Assembly (NCBI GenBank): GCA_902761365.1
Contig: CACWJZ010000029.1
Location: forward strand, 1 to 38,487
Reading direction: 5' to 3'
Origin: an uncultured Eubacteriales bacterium
GTDB taxonomy: Bacteria; Bacillota; Clostridia; Christensenellales; CAG-138
DNA length: 38,487 nt
The translations under genes were made by a program, and so were the position numbers. Shown piece by piece: positions 8,967 through 15,855 of the stretch; the stretch's first letter is position 1, and each line of letters starts with the position of its first letter. The notes under the pieces are model-generated. The model had not been told where the DNA came from. It made no database searches and saw only the letters and a list, made by a program, of their open reading frames with translations.

Positions 8967-9686
8967 TCATTTCCCCTTTTTGACGTAAATCAGAAGAAAG
9001 TTCAGGATGTCATGCAATCCCTTATCCAAAAACGCCTTGTCGCGCACTCCGTATTCATGCCCTGATTGGAACCATTCCTGCCATGCGGTATCGTAGCAGT
9101 CGGCCTCAAGAACCTTGATTTCGCACCGGTCTGCGCACTCGTCCTTCAAAAGGTTCTCCCACCAGGAAGCCGTTTTGAACAGTTGAGAATCATCGCCCTC
9201 GGCCCATGTTTCAAACAACCGTTTCAAATCGCCCTGGGGCCGCTCCTTCAGGCCGGGAACAGCGATCATCACATACCCGTTTTCTTTGACAAAAGGCAGT
9301 ATTTTATCTGCCAATACGCCCGCCTTGCAGCCGAAATAATGATATGCGTCAACGCTGATGATGGTATCGAAATAGTCCTGTGCAAAGGGCATATCCATCG
9401 CGTCTCCGTGGATCGGTATGATCTTGTCTTCAAGCCCGTTGTCCCGTATTCTCACATAGTTTTCCGTTGCGGGAATCCAAAGATCGAACGCATAGACATG
9501 TTTTGCATCCGTTTCATTGGCAACAAAAAGGGACGTCAGGGCATATCCGCATCCAAGGTCCAACGTTCGGCCATATCGTACATCTTTCGGACTTCTGCGG
9601 ATCAATTCATCCAGCAGTCGGAATGAATTGGGTCCCATCAAATACTCTTTTGTAAAGTATTTTTTATATTTTTCAATGTTGCTCAT
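8967..9686 (-). CDS. Class I SAM-dependent methyltransferase
   Basis: This 239-residue protein has a Rossmann-type SAM fold: motif I LDLGCGYA (about 42-49), the acidic end of strand 2 in AFDLW, a DAMDMPF post-II segment, and DTIISVDAYHYFG as motif IV. The start is the ATG at 9686, with GGGAAAGGAGA seven bases upstream; the open frame extends further but without support. The pattern resembles small-molecule C/N-methyltransferases of the UbiE-like group found beside antibiotic or metabolite genes; the substrate is not predictable. Like the neighbouring NUDIX gene it is AT-rich and has its own similar promoter. No terminator with a good T-tract is seen after it. Confidence 0.85.
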   Translation of the reverse strand: MSNIEKYKKYFTKEYLMGPNSFRLLDELIRRSPKDVRYGRTLDLGCGYALTSLFVANETDAKHVYAFDLWIPATENYVRIRDNGLEDKIIPIHGDAMDMPFAQDYFDTIISVDAYHYFGCKAGVLADKILPFVKENGYVMIAVPGLKERPQGDLKRLFETWAEGDDSQLFKTASWWENLLKDECADRCEIKVLEADCYDTAWQEWFQSGHEYGVRDKAFLDKGLHDILNFLLIYVKKGK

Positions 9687-9733
9687 TCTGTTCTCCTTTC
9701 CCATGACCCGTCCAATTCCGATTTGAATACTTG

Positions 9734-9769
9734 ATTGTACCATAGATACAATGAAACAACTATAGTCAA
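9734..9769 (-). promoter_or_regulatory. Methyltransferase promoter with overlapping palindrome
   Basis: On the minus strand TAGTTG (9757-9762) is 17 bp from TACAAT (9734-9739); a TTGACT (9764-9769) lies further upstream. The inverted repeat ATTGTA-N7-TACAAT (9734-9752) covers the -10 and looks like an operator. Confidence 0.55.
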
Positions 9770-9845
9770 TTCAGAGGAAAATCGAGAATCGCAGTCGCCC
9801 GGCGCCAACGGCCGAAGCCGCCTTCTTCCGCGGCCTGAAAGGAAG

Positions 9846-9873
9846 TTGACTTTTGGGGGATTTTCGATATACT
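9846..9873 (+). promoter_or_regulatory. YitT promoter placed for a leaderless start
   Basis: TTGACT (9846-9851), a 16-bp spacer and TATACT (9868-9873). The expected transcription start, 6-7 bases downstream, coincides with the ATG at 9880. Confidence 0.7.
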
Positions 9874-9879
9874 GCTTCT

Positions 9880-10803
9880 ATGAACATGTTCAAGAGAAAG
9901 AATCGGCCGGTCAAGCTGGGCCAGGCCAAGAAAAAGCTGTTTTTCCGGCGGGAGAGCCGCCACATCCTCCTGGCCCTGGGGGCGGTGACCCTCCAGGCCC
10001 TGTCCATCCTGTGGTTCTACCGGCCCGCGGGCATCGTGTCCGGCGGCGTCACCGGCATCTCCATGCTGCTCAACTACGCCACGGGCGGCAACATCCAGAG
10101 CTGGATCCCCATGGTGGCCCTGAACGCGCCCCTGCTCTTTTTGGCGTATCGGGAGCTGCATCTTAAATTCGTCATCTACACGACCCTGTGCACCCTGTAC
10201 TTCTCGCTGATCTTCGCGGTCCTCGAAAACCTGCCCCAGCCGGAGATCTTCGACATGACCAACCCGGTCATGCCCCTCATCAGCGTCATCTTCGGCGCGG
10301 TGCTCAACGGTGTCTTCGGGTCCATCGTCATCCGCAACGGCGGCTCCACGGGCGGCTTCGACATCGTCTCCCTGGTCCTGAGCCGCAAGGTGTCCTTCCC
10401 CATGGGCACCATCTCCATGGCCTTCAACATGGTCATCGTGGGGGCCCTGGCGTTCGTGAAGGGGATGGAAGTGGCAGCCCTGTCCATCATCGCCCTGTTC
10501 ACCTGCTCCGTGGCCTTCAACAACGCCCTCATGGGCCTCAACCGGAACAAGACCCTGTTCATCATCTCCGACAAGTGGGACACCTTCGCCAACGAGGTCA
10601 TGACCACCGTCCACCGGGGCATCACCTACATCCCGGCCCGGGGCGCCTACACCAACGCAGAGCGGAAGATCGTCTACATCATCGCCAAGACCGTGGAGGT
10701 GGCCACCATCCGCCGCATCGTCCTCACCCACGACCCCCAGGCCATCCTCTCCGTCATCGACACCAAGGAAGTCGTTGGGCGGGGCTTCACCGCCAACAAC
10801 TGA
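9880..10803 (+). CDS. YitT family membrane protein (DUF161 + DUF2179)
   Basis: This is an integral membrane protein of unknown transport role in the YitT family, common in Firmicutes. It has 307 residues: a short basic N terminus (KRKNRPVKLGQAKKK), about five to six hydrophobic segments between residues 25 and 210 including the GGVTGISM and NGGSTGGFDI family signatures, then a soluble C-terminal DUF2179 domain (about 215-300, with RGITYIPARGAYT and VLTHDPQAILSVID). The start is ATG 9880 or ATG 9886. Neither has a Shine-Dalgarno, and the promoter places the RNA 5' end at about 9880, so translation may be leaderless. The gene is monocistronic, with a strong terminator right after it. Confidence 0.9.
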   Translation: MNMFKRKNRPVKLGQAKKKLFFRRESRHILLALGAVTLQALSILWFYRPAGIVSGGVTGISMLLNYATGGNIQSWIPMVALNAPLLFLAYRELHLKFVIYTTLCTLYFSLIFAVLENLPQPEIFDMTNPVMPLISVIFGAVLNGVFGSIVIRNGGSTGGFDIVSLVLSRKVSFPMGTISMAFNMVIVGALAFVKGMEVAALSIIALFTCSVAFNNALMGLNRNKTLFIISDKWDTFANEVMTTVHRGITYIPARGAYTNAERKIVYIIAKTVEVATIRRIVLTHDPQAILSVIDTKEVVGRGFTANN

Positions 10804-10820
10804 TCCCGTATACAACCAAA

Positions 10821-10852
10821 GGACCTGGCATCGCGCCAGGTCCTGTTTTTTT
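10821..10852 (+). terminator. Rho-independent terminator of yitT
   Basis: GGACCTGGC (10821-10829) pairs with GCCAGGTCC (10835-10843) around a 5-nt loop, followed by a run of seven T (10846-10852). Confidence 0.92.
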
Positions 10853-10949
10853 CGACGGGACGGGCTTGCCCCTCCCGCCGTCAATGAAAAAGGATCCAAC
10901 GCGAATGCCCCGGTTGCGGGGAATTTTTGTGAACTCAACCGATGGATGA

Positions 10950-10978
10950 TTCCACAACCTGGAAATATGTGGTATGAT
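10950..10978 (+). promoter_or_regulatory. tldD promoter, extended -10
   Basis: TTCCAC (10950-10955), 17 bp, then TATGAT (10973-10978) preceded by TGTGG. A small GGCGG-TGAA-like hairpin follows in the leader before the ribosome binding site. Confidence 0.65.
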
Positions 10979-11027
10979 GTTAGGGATGGGCGGTGAAGCC
11001 GCCAAACCAGCGAAAAGGAGCGTGCAG

Positions 11028-12551
11028 ATGATACAGGATCTTCTGACCAACAAAAAGTATCTCTTTGCCTCAGGCGCCAACACGGAGCTCCGGGCCCAGC
11101 GGAACCTCAACCGGCGGGCGGTGCTCTTGAACGGGGCGTTGGTGGGCAACGTGCGGACGGAGCAGTTCGGCGTGTCCGCCCGGGTGTACGAGAACGGCGT
11201 CTACGGCTTCTCCTCCACAGCGGAGTACACCGACGAGACCGTGAAGGACGTGCTGCAGGCGGCCAGCGAAAACGCGGCCTTCCTGGCCCGGCACGCCGGC
11301 AAGGGCAAGGGGCCCCACAAGGCCATGGCCCCGAACAGGATCGTGACTGCCTACGACCTCAATGACGTGGAGCAGCGGACCTACATCGAGTTCATCCAGG
11401 CCCTGGACGGCTACATCGCCCAGAAGTACCCGGACCTTATGAGCCGGACCATCATCGCTACCGCCGATTCCATGGAAAAGCTCCTGTGCGTCAGCAACGG
11501 CAGCGACGGCCACAGCATCCTGCCCCGGAGCTACATCTACGTGGTCATGACCATGGCGGGCGCCGACGGCCAGCCCGTGGAGCTCTACGAGGTGGTGGGC
11601 GGCGGCTACGGCACCTTCGATCGGAACTATACGAAGCCCGAGGACTGCTACGCCGAGATCGATAAGCTCTACGACCGGCTTCGCCAGAAGGCCAAGGACG
11701 GCGTCTACCCCGAGGCCGGCACCAAGACCGTGATCCTGGGCGGCATCCTCTCGGGGATGCTGGCTCACGAGGCCGTGGGCCACACGGTGGAGGCGGACCT
11801 GGTCATCGGCGGGTCCGTGGCCGGACCGTGCCTGAACAAGCGGGTGGGCTCCGATCTGGTGAACCTGGTGGACTTTGCCCACACCGCCTTCGGCCAGCCC
11901 ACGCCCCTGCCCCTCTATGTGGACGACGAGGGCACCGCCGCCACCGACGCCGTGCTTATCAAGGACGGCATCCTGGTGGGCTACATGAACAACCGGGAGA
12001 GCGCCGAGCGGTTCAACATGGTCCCCACGGGCAACGCCCGGGCGTACCTGTTCTCCGACGAGCCCCTGATCCGCATGCGGAACACCGCCGTGCTGCCGGG
12101 CAAATCCAAACTGGAGGACATGATCGCCTCCATCGACGATGGCTACTACCTGCTGGACACCAACAACGGCCAGGCGGACACCACGGGCGAGTTCATGTTC
12201 GGCGTCACCTTCGGCTACGAGATCAAGAATGGCAAGCTGGCGCGGCCGCTGCTCGACACCACCATCTCCGGCGTGGCCTTTGACATGCTCAAGACCGTGG
12301 ACATGCTCTCGGATGAGATGATCTGGGCCAGCTCCGGCATGTGCGGCAAGAAGCAGCCCATGCCCGTGGGCATGGGCGGACCGGCGGTCAAGTGCCGGGT
12401 GAACATCGGCGGAACGCGGTGGCGGCCCTGCAGGCGGCGGGCGCGGACAAGGCCCAGGCCAACGTCTCCTACACCATCACCCATGAGTTCAACGTGGACG
12501 GAGGCGAGTTCAGCCTCTTCCGCACCCTGTTCGACAAGCAGCTCGCCATGA
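11028..12551 (+). CDS. tldD: TldD family metalloprotease subunit, native C terminus lost in the reading frame
   Basis: TldD and TldE form a heterodimeric zinc protease that degrades or matures peptides (CcdA and microcin B17 in E. coli). The ATG at 11028 has AAAGGAG upstream. The zinc motif HEAVGHTVEAD begins at His247, and the C-terminal family segment GKKQPMPVGMGGPAVKCRV ends in NIGGT near residue 462, where family members normally stop. Here the frame continues for about 45 low-complexity Arg/Pro/Ser residues to 12551. The continuation is tldE sequence read in the wrong frame, so the true stop codon has been lost by a small deletion or an assembly error. The catalytic part is intact. Confidence 0.9.
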   Translation: MIQDLLTNKKYLFASGANTELRAQRNLNRRAVLLNGALVGNVRTEQFGVSARVYENGVYGFSSTAEYTDETVKDVLQAASENAAFLARHAGKGKGPHKAMAPNRIVTAYDLNDVEQRTYIEFIQALDGYIAQKYPDLMSRTIIATADSMEKLLCVSNGSDGHSILPRSYIYVVMTMAGADGQPVELYEVVGGGYGTFDRNYTKPEDCYAEIDKLYDRLRQKAKDGVYPEAGTKTVILGGILSGMLAHEAVGHTVEADLVIGGSVAGPCLNKRVGSDLVNLVDFAHTAFGQPTPLPLYVDDEGTAATDAVLIKDGILVGYMNNRESAERFNMVPTGNARAYLFSDEPLIRMRNTAVLPGKSKLEDMIASIDDGYYLLDTNNGQADTTGEFMFGVTFGYEIKNGKLARPLLDTTISGVAFDMLKTVDMLSDEMIWASSGMCGKKQPMPVGMGGPAVKCRVNIGGTRWRPCRRRARTRPRPTSPTPSPMSSTWTEASSASSAPCSTSSSP

Positions 12552-13684
12552 CCGCCATCCAGGGCGGCCGCAAGGGCATCGTGGCCCAGAACCGGTACGA
12601 CGAGGCGACCCTGCGCGAGAGCGCCAAGGCGTGCCTGGAGGCCGCGGCCTCCGCCCAGCCCGACGAAAACTGGGACTTCGCGCCCCTTTCCCAAAATGAG
12701 GACTTCGTGCTGGGCGAGGTGACGCCCGACACGGACAAGCTCTTCTTCCGCTGCCAGGAGCTCATGGCCAGCGTCAAGGAGCGGTTCCCCACGATCATCA
12801 TGGAGCAGATGATCGTGGCCCACAAGGAGGTCCTGAAGGCGAAGGCCAACTCCTACGGCGTGCTCTTCTCCACCCACCAGGGCAGCTACCAGGTGCAGCT
12901 CATGTTCTCCGCCCACGAGGGCGAGAAGGCGTCCTCCTTCTTCGGCGGCGGCGTCATCGCCGACAACCTGGACAAGCCCTTCCTGGAGCTGGGGTCCATC
13001 GAGAAGGACCTCGCCGACGTGGAGCGGCAGATCGACACCACCAGCGTGGGCGGCAAGTTCGAGGGGACCATGGTGGTCACCCCCGGCTGCGTCGGGGAGC
13101 TGTTCTATTCCCTGCTCGCCGATTTCGCGGGCGAGGGCGGCCTCCTCTCCGGCACCAGCCCCTGGAAGGACAAGCTGGGCGAGAAGGTGGCGGACGAGCG
13201 GATCACCCTGTCCCTCGCGCCCCTGGACGAGCGGATCGTCTGCGGCGACCGCACCACCAGCGACGGGTTCCGGGCGGAAAACTTCGACATCATCAAGGAC
13301 GGCAAGCTCAGCGCCTTCTTCCTGAGCCTCTACGCCGCCAACAAGCTGAAGCTCCCCCGGGGCAAGAACGACAGCTTCAACGTGGTGATCGCCCCCGGCG
13401 ACAAGTCCATCGACGAGATCATCTCCACCATCGATCGGGGCATCGTCATCGGCCGGTTCTCCGGCGGTCAACCCTCATCGAACGGCGACTTCTCGGGCGT
13501 CGCCAAGAACGGCTTCCTCATCGAGAACGGGAAGATCGGCCCCGCCCTCTCCGAGACCATGATCGCCGGAAACCTGGCGGACATGCTCAATCATTTGAGG
13601 GCCATCTCCCGCGAGCAGGTGGCGGACGGCATGTCGGTCCTGCCCTATATGGTCTTCGACGGGATCACCATCTCGGGGAAGTAA
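12419..13684 (+). CDS. pmbA: TldE/PmbA family protein, N terminus truncated at the tldD junction
   Basis: This is the non-zinc partner subunit of the TldD/TldE protease. Recognisable family sequence starts abruptly at VAALQAAGADKAQ and runs intact through EFNVDGGEFSLFRTLFD, GKFEGTMVVTPGC and SGTSPWKDKLG to FSGGQPSSNGDFSGVAKNG and the final FDGITISGK. The first in-frame candidate start is GTG 12419 (421 residues), with only a weak GGCGGA upstream. Family members carry some further residues before this point, so the original start codon and first helix are probably missing. The frame is -1 relative to tldD and overlaps its extended end by 133 bases. It is followed by a stem-loop of the 3'-UTR family. 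Confidence 0.85.
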   Translation: MAALQAAGADKAQANVSYTITHEFNVDGGEFSLFRTLFDKQLAMTAIQGGRKGIVAQNRYDEATLRESAKACLEAAASAQPDENWDFAPLSQNEDFVLGEVTPDTDKLFFRCQELMASVKERFPTIIMEQMIVAHKEVLKAKANSYGVLFSTHQGSYQVQLMFSAHEGEKASSFFGGGVIADNLDKPFLELGSIEKDLADVERQIDTTSVGGKFEGTMVVTPGCVGELFYSLLADFAGEGGLLSGTSPWKDKLGEKVADERITLSLAPLDERIVCGDRTTSDGFRAENFDIIKDGKLSAFFLSLYAANKLKLPRGKNDSFNVVIAPGDKSIDEIISTIDRGIVIGRFSGGQPSSNGDFSGVAKNGFLIENGKIGPALSETMIAGNLADMLNHLRAISREQVADGMSVLPYMVFDGITISGK

Positions 13685-13703
13685 GGACCAATCTTTATAT
13701 TTT

Positions 13704-13740
13704 GCCGCTTTTTCTCTTTAGGCTAAAGAGAAAAAGCGGC
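13704..13740 (+). repeat. 3'-UTR stem-loop family, best copy 2
   Basis: A perfect 17-bp stem (13704-13720 with 13724-13740) with a GGC loop starts 19 bases after the tldE stop. The core TTTTTCTCTT/AAGAGAAAAA is shared with copies at 24748 and 27008, while the basal pairs differ (GCCGC/GCGGC here). A tail AAAAAGAGAAA follows. Confidence 0.85.
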
Positions 13741-13982
13741 GGAAAAAGAGAAATGCAAGAAGGGGTAAACTTTCGTACAAAAAGCAATACCCCTTCTTAA
13801 GTTCTTTTGGTCCAACCTTTTCTTTCAAGAAAGGGTGCAAAGCTGAGCGCTGCCTGCGGCAGATGCAGCGAGGCGGAGCACGGGCAAAACAACGGGAAAC
13901 CAAACAAAGTGCAGGTTTCGACTATGTTTTGCCCCTGGTCATGCGTGCTTTCAAATAATTTCTCTCAATTTTCAAAAAACAC

Positions 13983-14013
13983 TTGACTTTCCCCCTGGTA
14001 GAAGCTGTATAAA
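13983..14013 (+). promoter_or_regulatory. MerR-type promoter with 19-bp spacer
   Basis: TTGACT (13983-13988) and TATAAA (14008-14013) are 19 bp apart. A spacer this long is the hallmark of promoters that MerR-family proteins untwist on activation. It lies directly upstream of a merR gene, so autoregulation is likely. Confidence 0.7.
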
Positions 14014-14038
14014 GGAAGCAGAAAGCGAGGACGCGGCC

Positions 14039-14683
14039 ATGAAGATACAACAGGTGGAGGAGCTGGTGGGCATCAGCAAGAAGAACATCCGCTTCTACGA
14101 GGAGCAGGGACTCCTGCGCCCCGGCCGGGCCGAGAACGGCTATCGGGAGTACGGGCAGGCGGATGTGCTGCGGCTCAAAGAGATCAAGCTCCTTCGAAAG
14201 CTGGCCGTGCCCATCGAGGACATCCGCGCGGTGCTGCAGGGAGAGAGTGCCCTGGACACCTGCCTCGACCGGCAGCTCAGGGAATTCGACCGGCAGCGGG
14301 AGAGCCTCAGCGCCATGGAGGGCATGACGCGGGAGCTGCTGAGCCGCCCCGGCCTCACCCTGGAGGGATTGGACGCGGAAGGGTGCCTCGAGAAGATCGA
14401 GCGTTTGGAAAAGGAGGGACATAGTTTTATGGATGTGTCGAAGCGGGACGTACACCGCAAGAAGACCACGGGGGCGATTGTAGGCGCGGCCATTTTTATC
14501 GCCCTGATCCTGCCCGCCCTGTTCATCATCCTGTGGGCCAACGGGCAGTCGCCCCTGCCCATCCCGGTGCTGGCGCTCATTGTGGCGGTGCCGGTGATCG
14601 TCATCGTCTGCATCGTGGCGGTGCTCATTCAACGGATCAAGGAAATCAAAGGAGGAGAAGAAGATGAAGCTGCTCAGTATTGA
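14039..14683 (+). CDS. MerR-family regulator anchored to the membrane by two C-terminal helices
   Basis: This protein has 214 residues. Residues 1-70 form a typical MerR winged helix-turn-helix (QVEELVGISKKNIRFYEEQG, then ENGYREY). A coiled-coil dimerisation helix follows to about 125. In place of a soluble effector domain there are two hydrophobic helices, about 143-165 (GAIVGAAIFIALILPALFII) and about 171-197 (PVLALIVAVPVIVIVCIVAVL), then a charged tail. The DNA-binding domain would face the cytoplasm while tethered to the membrane. The ATG at 14039 has GCGAGG upstream. Its last 20 bases overlap the ybjQ-like gene, and the next gene encodes an intramembrane protease, which suggests that proteolysis could control this regulator. 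The signal sensed is unknown. Confidence 0.88.
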   Translation: MKIQQVEELVGISKKNIRFYEEQGLLRPGRAENGYREYGQADVLRLKEIKLLRKLAVPIEDIRAVLQGESALDTCLDRQLREFDRQRESLSAMEGMTRELLSRPGLTLEGLDAEGCLEKIERLEKEGHSFMDVSKRDVHRKKTTGAIVGAAIFIALILPALFIILWANGQSPLPIPVLALIVAVPVIVIVCIVAVLIQRIKEIKGGEEDEAAQY

Positions 14684-15002
14684 TCATGTCCCCGGCCAAC
14701 AGATCGAAGCCCTGGGGATGGTGAAGGGAGCCGTGGTGCAGACCAAGCACTTCGGCAAGGACTTTATGGCGGGGCTCAAGACCCTGGTGGGCGGCGAGAT
14801 CGTGGCCTACACAGAGATGCTCAACGAGGCCCGGCAGATCGCCGTCAAGCGCATGGTGGACGAGGCCAAGGCCCTGGACGCCGATGCCGTCATCGGCATC
14901 CGCTACGGCTCCGCCCAGGTCATGCAGGGGGCTGCTGAGGTGCTGGCCTACGGCACGGCAGTGAAGATCGTCGGGCCCAAGGAAGGGACGGTACGGCTGT
15001 GA
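14664..15002 (+). CDS. YbjQ/UPF0145 family protein
   Basis: This small cytoplasmic protein has 112 residues. YbjQ-family proteins form ring-like oligomers and are annotated as heavy-metal-binding, although their role is not established. Family features are the opening L-x-IDHVPGQ, the E-L/I-x-x-Y-T-x-x-LNEAR segment, and the conserved ALDADAVIGIRYGSA stretch followed by a short C-terminal strand (VLAYGTAVKI). The start is ATG 14664, with AGGAGGAG eight bases upstream lying inside the 3' end of merR. The stop overlaps the GTG start of the protease gene (GTGA at 14999-15002). Full three-gene overlap implies one translational unit. Confidence 0.88.
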   Translation: MKLLSIDHVPGQQIEALGMVKGAVVQTKHFGKDFMAGLKTLVGGEIVAYTEMLNEARQIAVKRMVDEAKALDADAVIGIRYGSAQVMQGAAEVLAYGTAVKIVGPKEGTVRL

Positions 15003-15787
15003 GCGTCCCGACCCTGTCCGTGGTTTTTATGGCGCTGGCGACACTGTATTCCTTCGCCGCGCCGATCCTGCTGCTGATCTATTATCGGAAGAAGGGCGCG
15101 GACATCCTGCCCTTCTTCATCGGCTGCATCGTGTTCGTGATCTTCGCCCTGATATTGGAGTCCCTGATGCATCAGCTGGTGCTGAAGGTGCTGCCCGTGG
15201 GGAAGACGATCCTGGGGAACACCCTTCTCTACGCCCTCTACGGGGGCCTGGCCGCGGGCATCTTCGAGGAGACCGGCCGGTTTTTGGCCTTCAAGACCGT
15301 GCTCAAGAAGAAGCTGGGGAACGATCGCAACGCCCTCATGTACGGGGCGGGCCACGGTGGCATCGAGGCCATCCTGACGCTGGGCTTGGCGTACATCGGC
15401 AACATCGTCATGTCGGTGCTCATCAACGCCGGGCAAACGGATATGCTGACGGCCACCGCCACCGGCGAGACCGCGGAACAGCTCAAGGCCGTTCTCGATT
15501 CCCTGGTAACCACCGCCCCCTGGACCTACCTTTTGGCCATCGAGGAGCGGGCCTTGGCCATCACGACCCACATCTGCCTGTCGGTGCTGGTTTTCTTCGC
15601 CGTCAAAAAGCCCGACAAGGGCTGGCTGTTCCCGACGGCGATCCTCCTTCATGCTGCCTTGGACGGGGTCATGGTGATCCTGGCGGCCCACCTGCCCACC
15701 GTGGCCGTGGAGGGCTGCCTGGCGGTCATGGTCCTGGGGCTGGTGCTCCTTGCCCGGGCCGTGTGGCGGCAGAACGCGGCGGCGTAG
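14999..15787 (+). CDS. YhfC-family intramembrane protease
   Basis: This integral membrane protein has 262 residues and about seven to eight hydrophobic segments. The YhfC (PF10086) family is predicted to contain glutamic/metal-type intramembrane proteases distantly related to CPBP and PrsW proteins. The candidate catalytic motifs are all present: FEETGRFLAF (about 88-97), GAGHGGIEAI (about 117-126) and LLHAALDG near residue 220. The start is GTG 14999, overlapping the YbjQ stop. It is cotranscribed with a membrane-anchored MerR, which is an obvious candidate substrate; this pairing is an inference. A terminator follows. Confidence 0.85.
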   Translation: MSVPTLSVVFMALATLYSFAAPILLLIYYRKKGADILPFFIGCIVFVIFALILESLMHQLVLKVLPVGKTILGNTLLYALYGGLAAGIFEETGRFLAFKTVLKKKLGNDRNALMYGAGHGGIEAILTLGLAYIGNIVMSVLINAGQTDMLTATATGETAEQLKAVLDSLVTTAPWTYLLAIEERALAITTHICLSVLVFFAVKKPDKGWLFPTAILLHAALDGVMVILAAHLPTVAVEGCLAVMVLGLVLLARAVWRQNAAA

Positions 15788-15812
15788 GTGTCGCGCTTCT
15801 ATGGACGACAAT

Positions 15813-15841
15813 AGAGGTGAGGAGAGATCCTCACCTCTTTT
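15813..15841 (+). terminator. Terminator of the MerR-YbjQ-YhfC operon
   Basis: AGAGGTGAGG (15813-15822) pairs with CCTCACCTCT (15829-15838) around a 6-nt loop, with T residues through 15841. It lies between convergent genes and may also slow minus-strand transcripts. Confidence 0.85.
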
Positions 15842-15855
15842 CATATGCTTTCGGT

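Larger units (their letters stand above)
13685..14038 (+). other. 354-bp gene-free region rich in hairpins, ending in the merR promoter
   Basis: No gene was found. Apart from the stem-loop at 13704-13740, it holds a 10-bp inverted repeat AAGAAGGGGT/ACCCCTTCTT (13757-13766 with 13789-13798), a CCTTTTCTTTC-AA-GAAAGGG hairpin near 13815-13836, and the merR promoter at its right end. None of the hairpins is followed by a good T-tract. Confidence 0.7.

Noticed and set aside
12400-12551. Programmed -1 frameshift joining TldD and TldE
   Set aside because: The frame relation is right, but there is no slippery heptamer or downstream pseudoknot, and TldD/TldE are separate proteins elsewhere; a deletion or assembly error is simpler.
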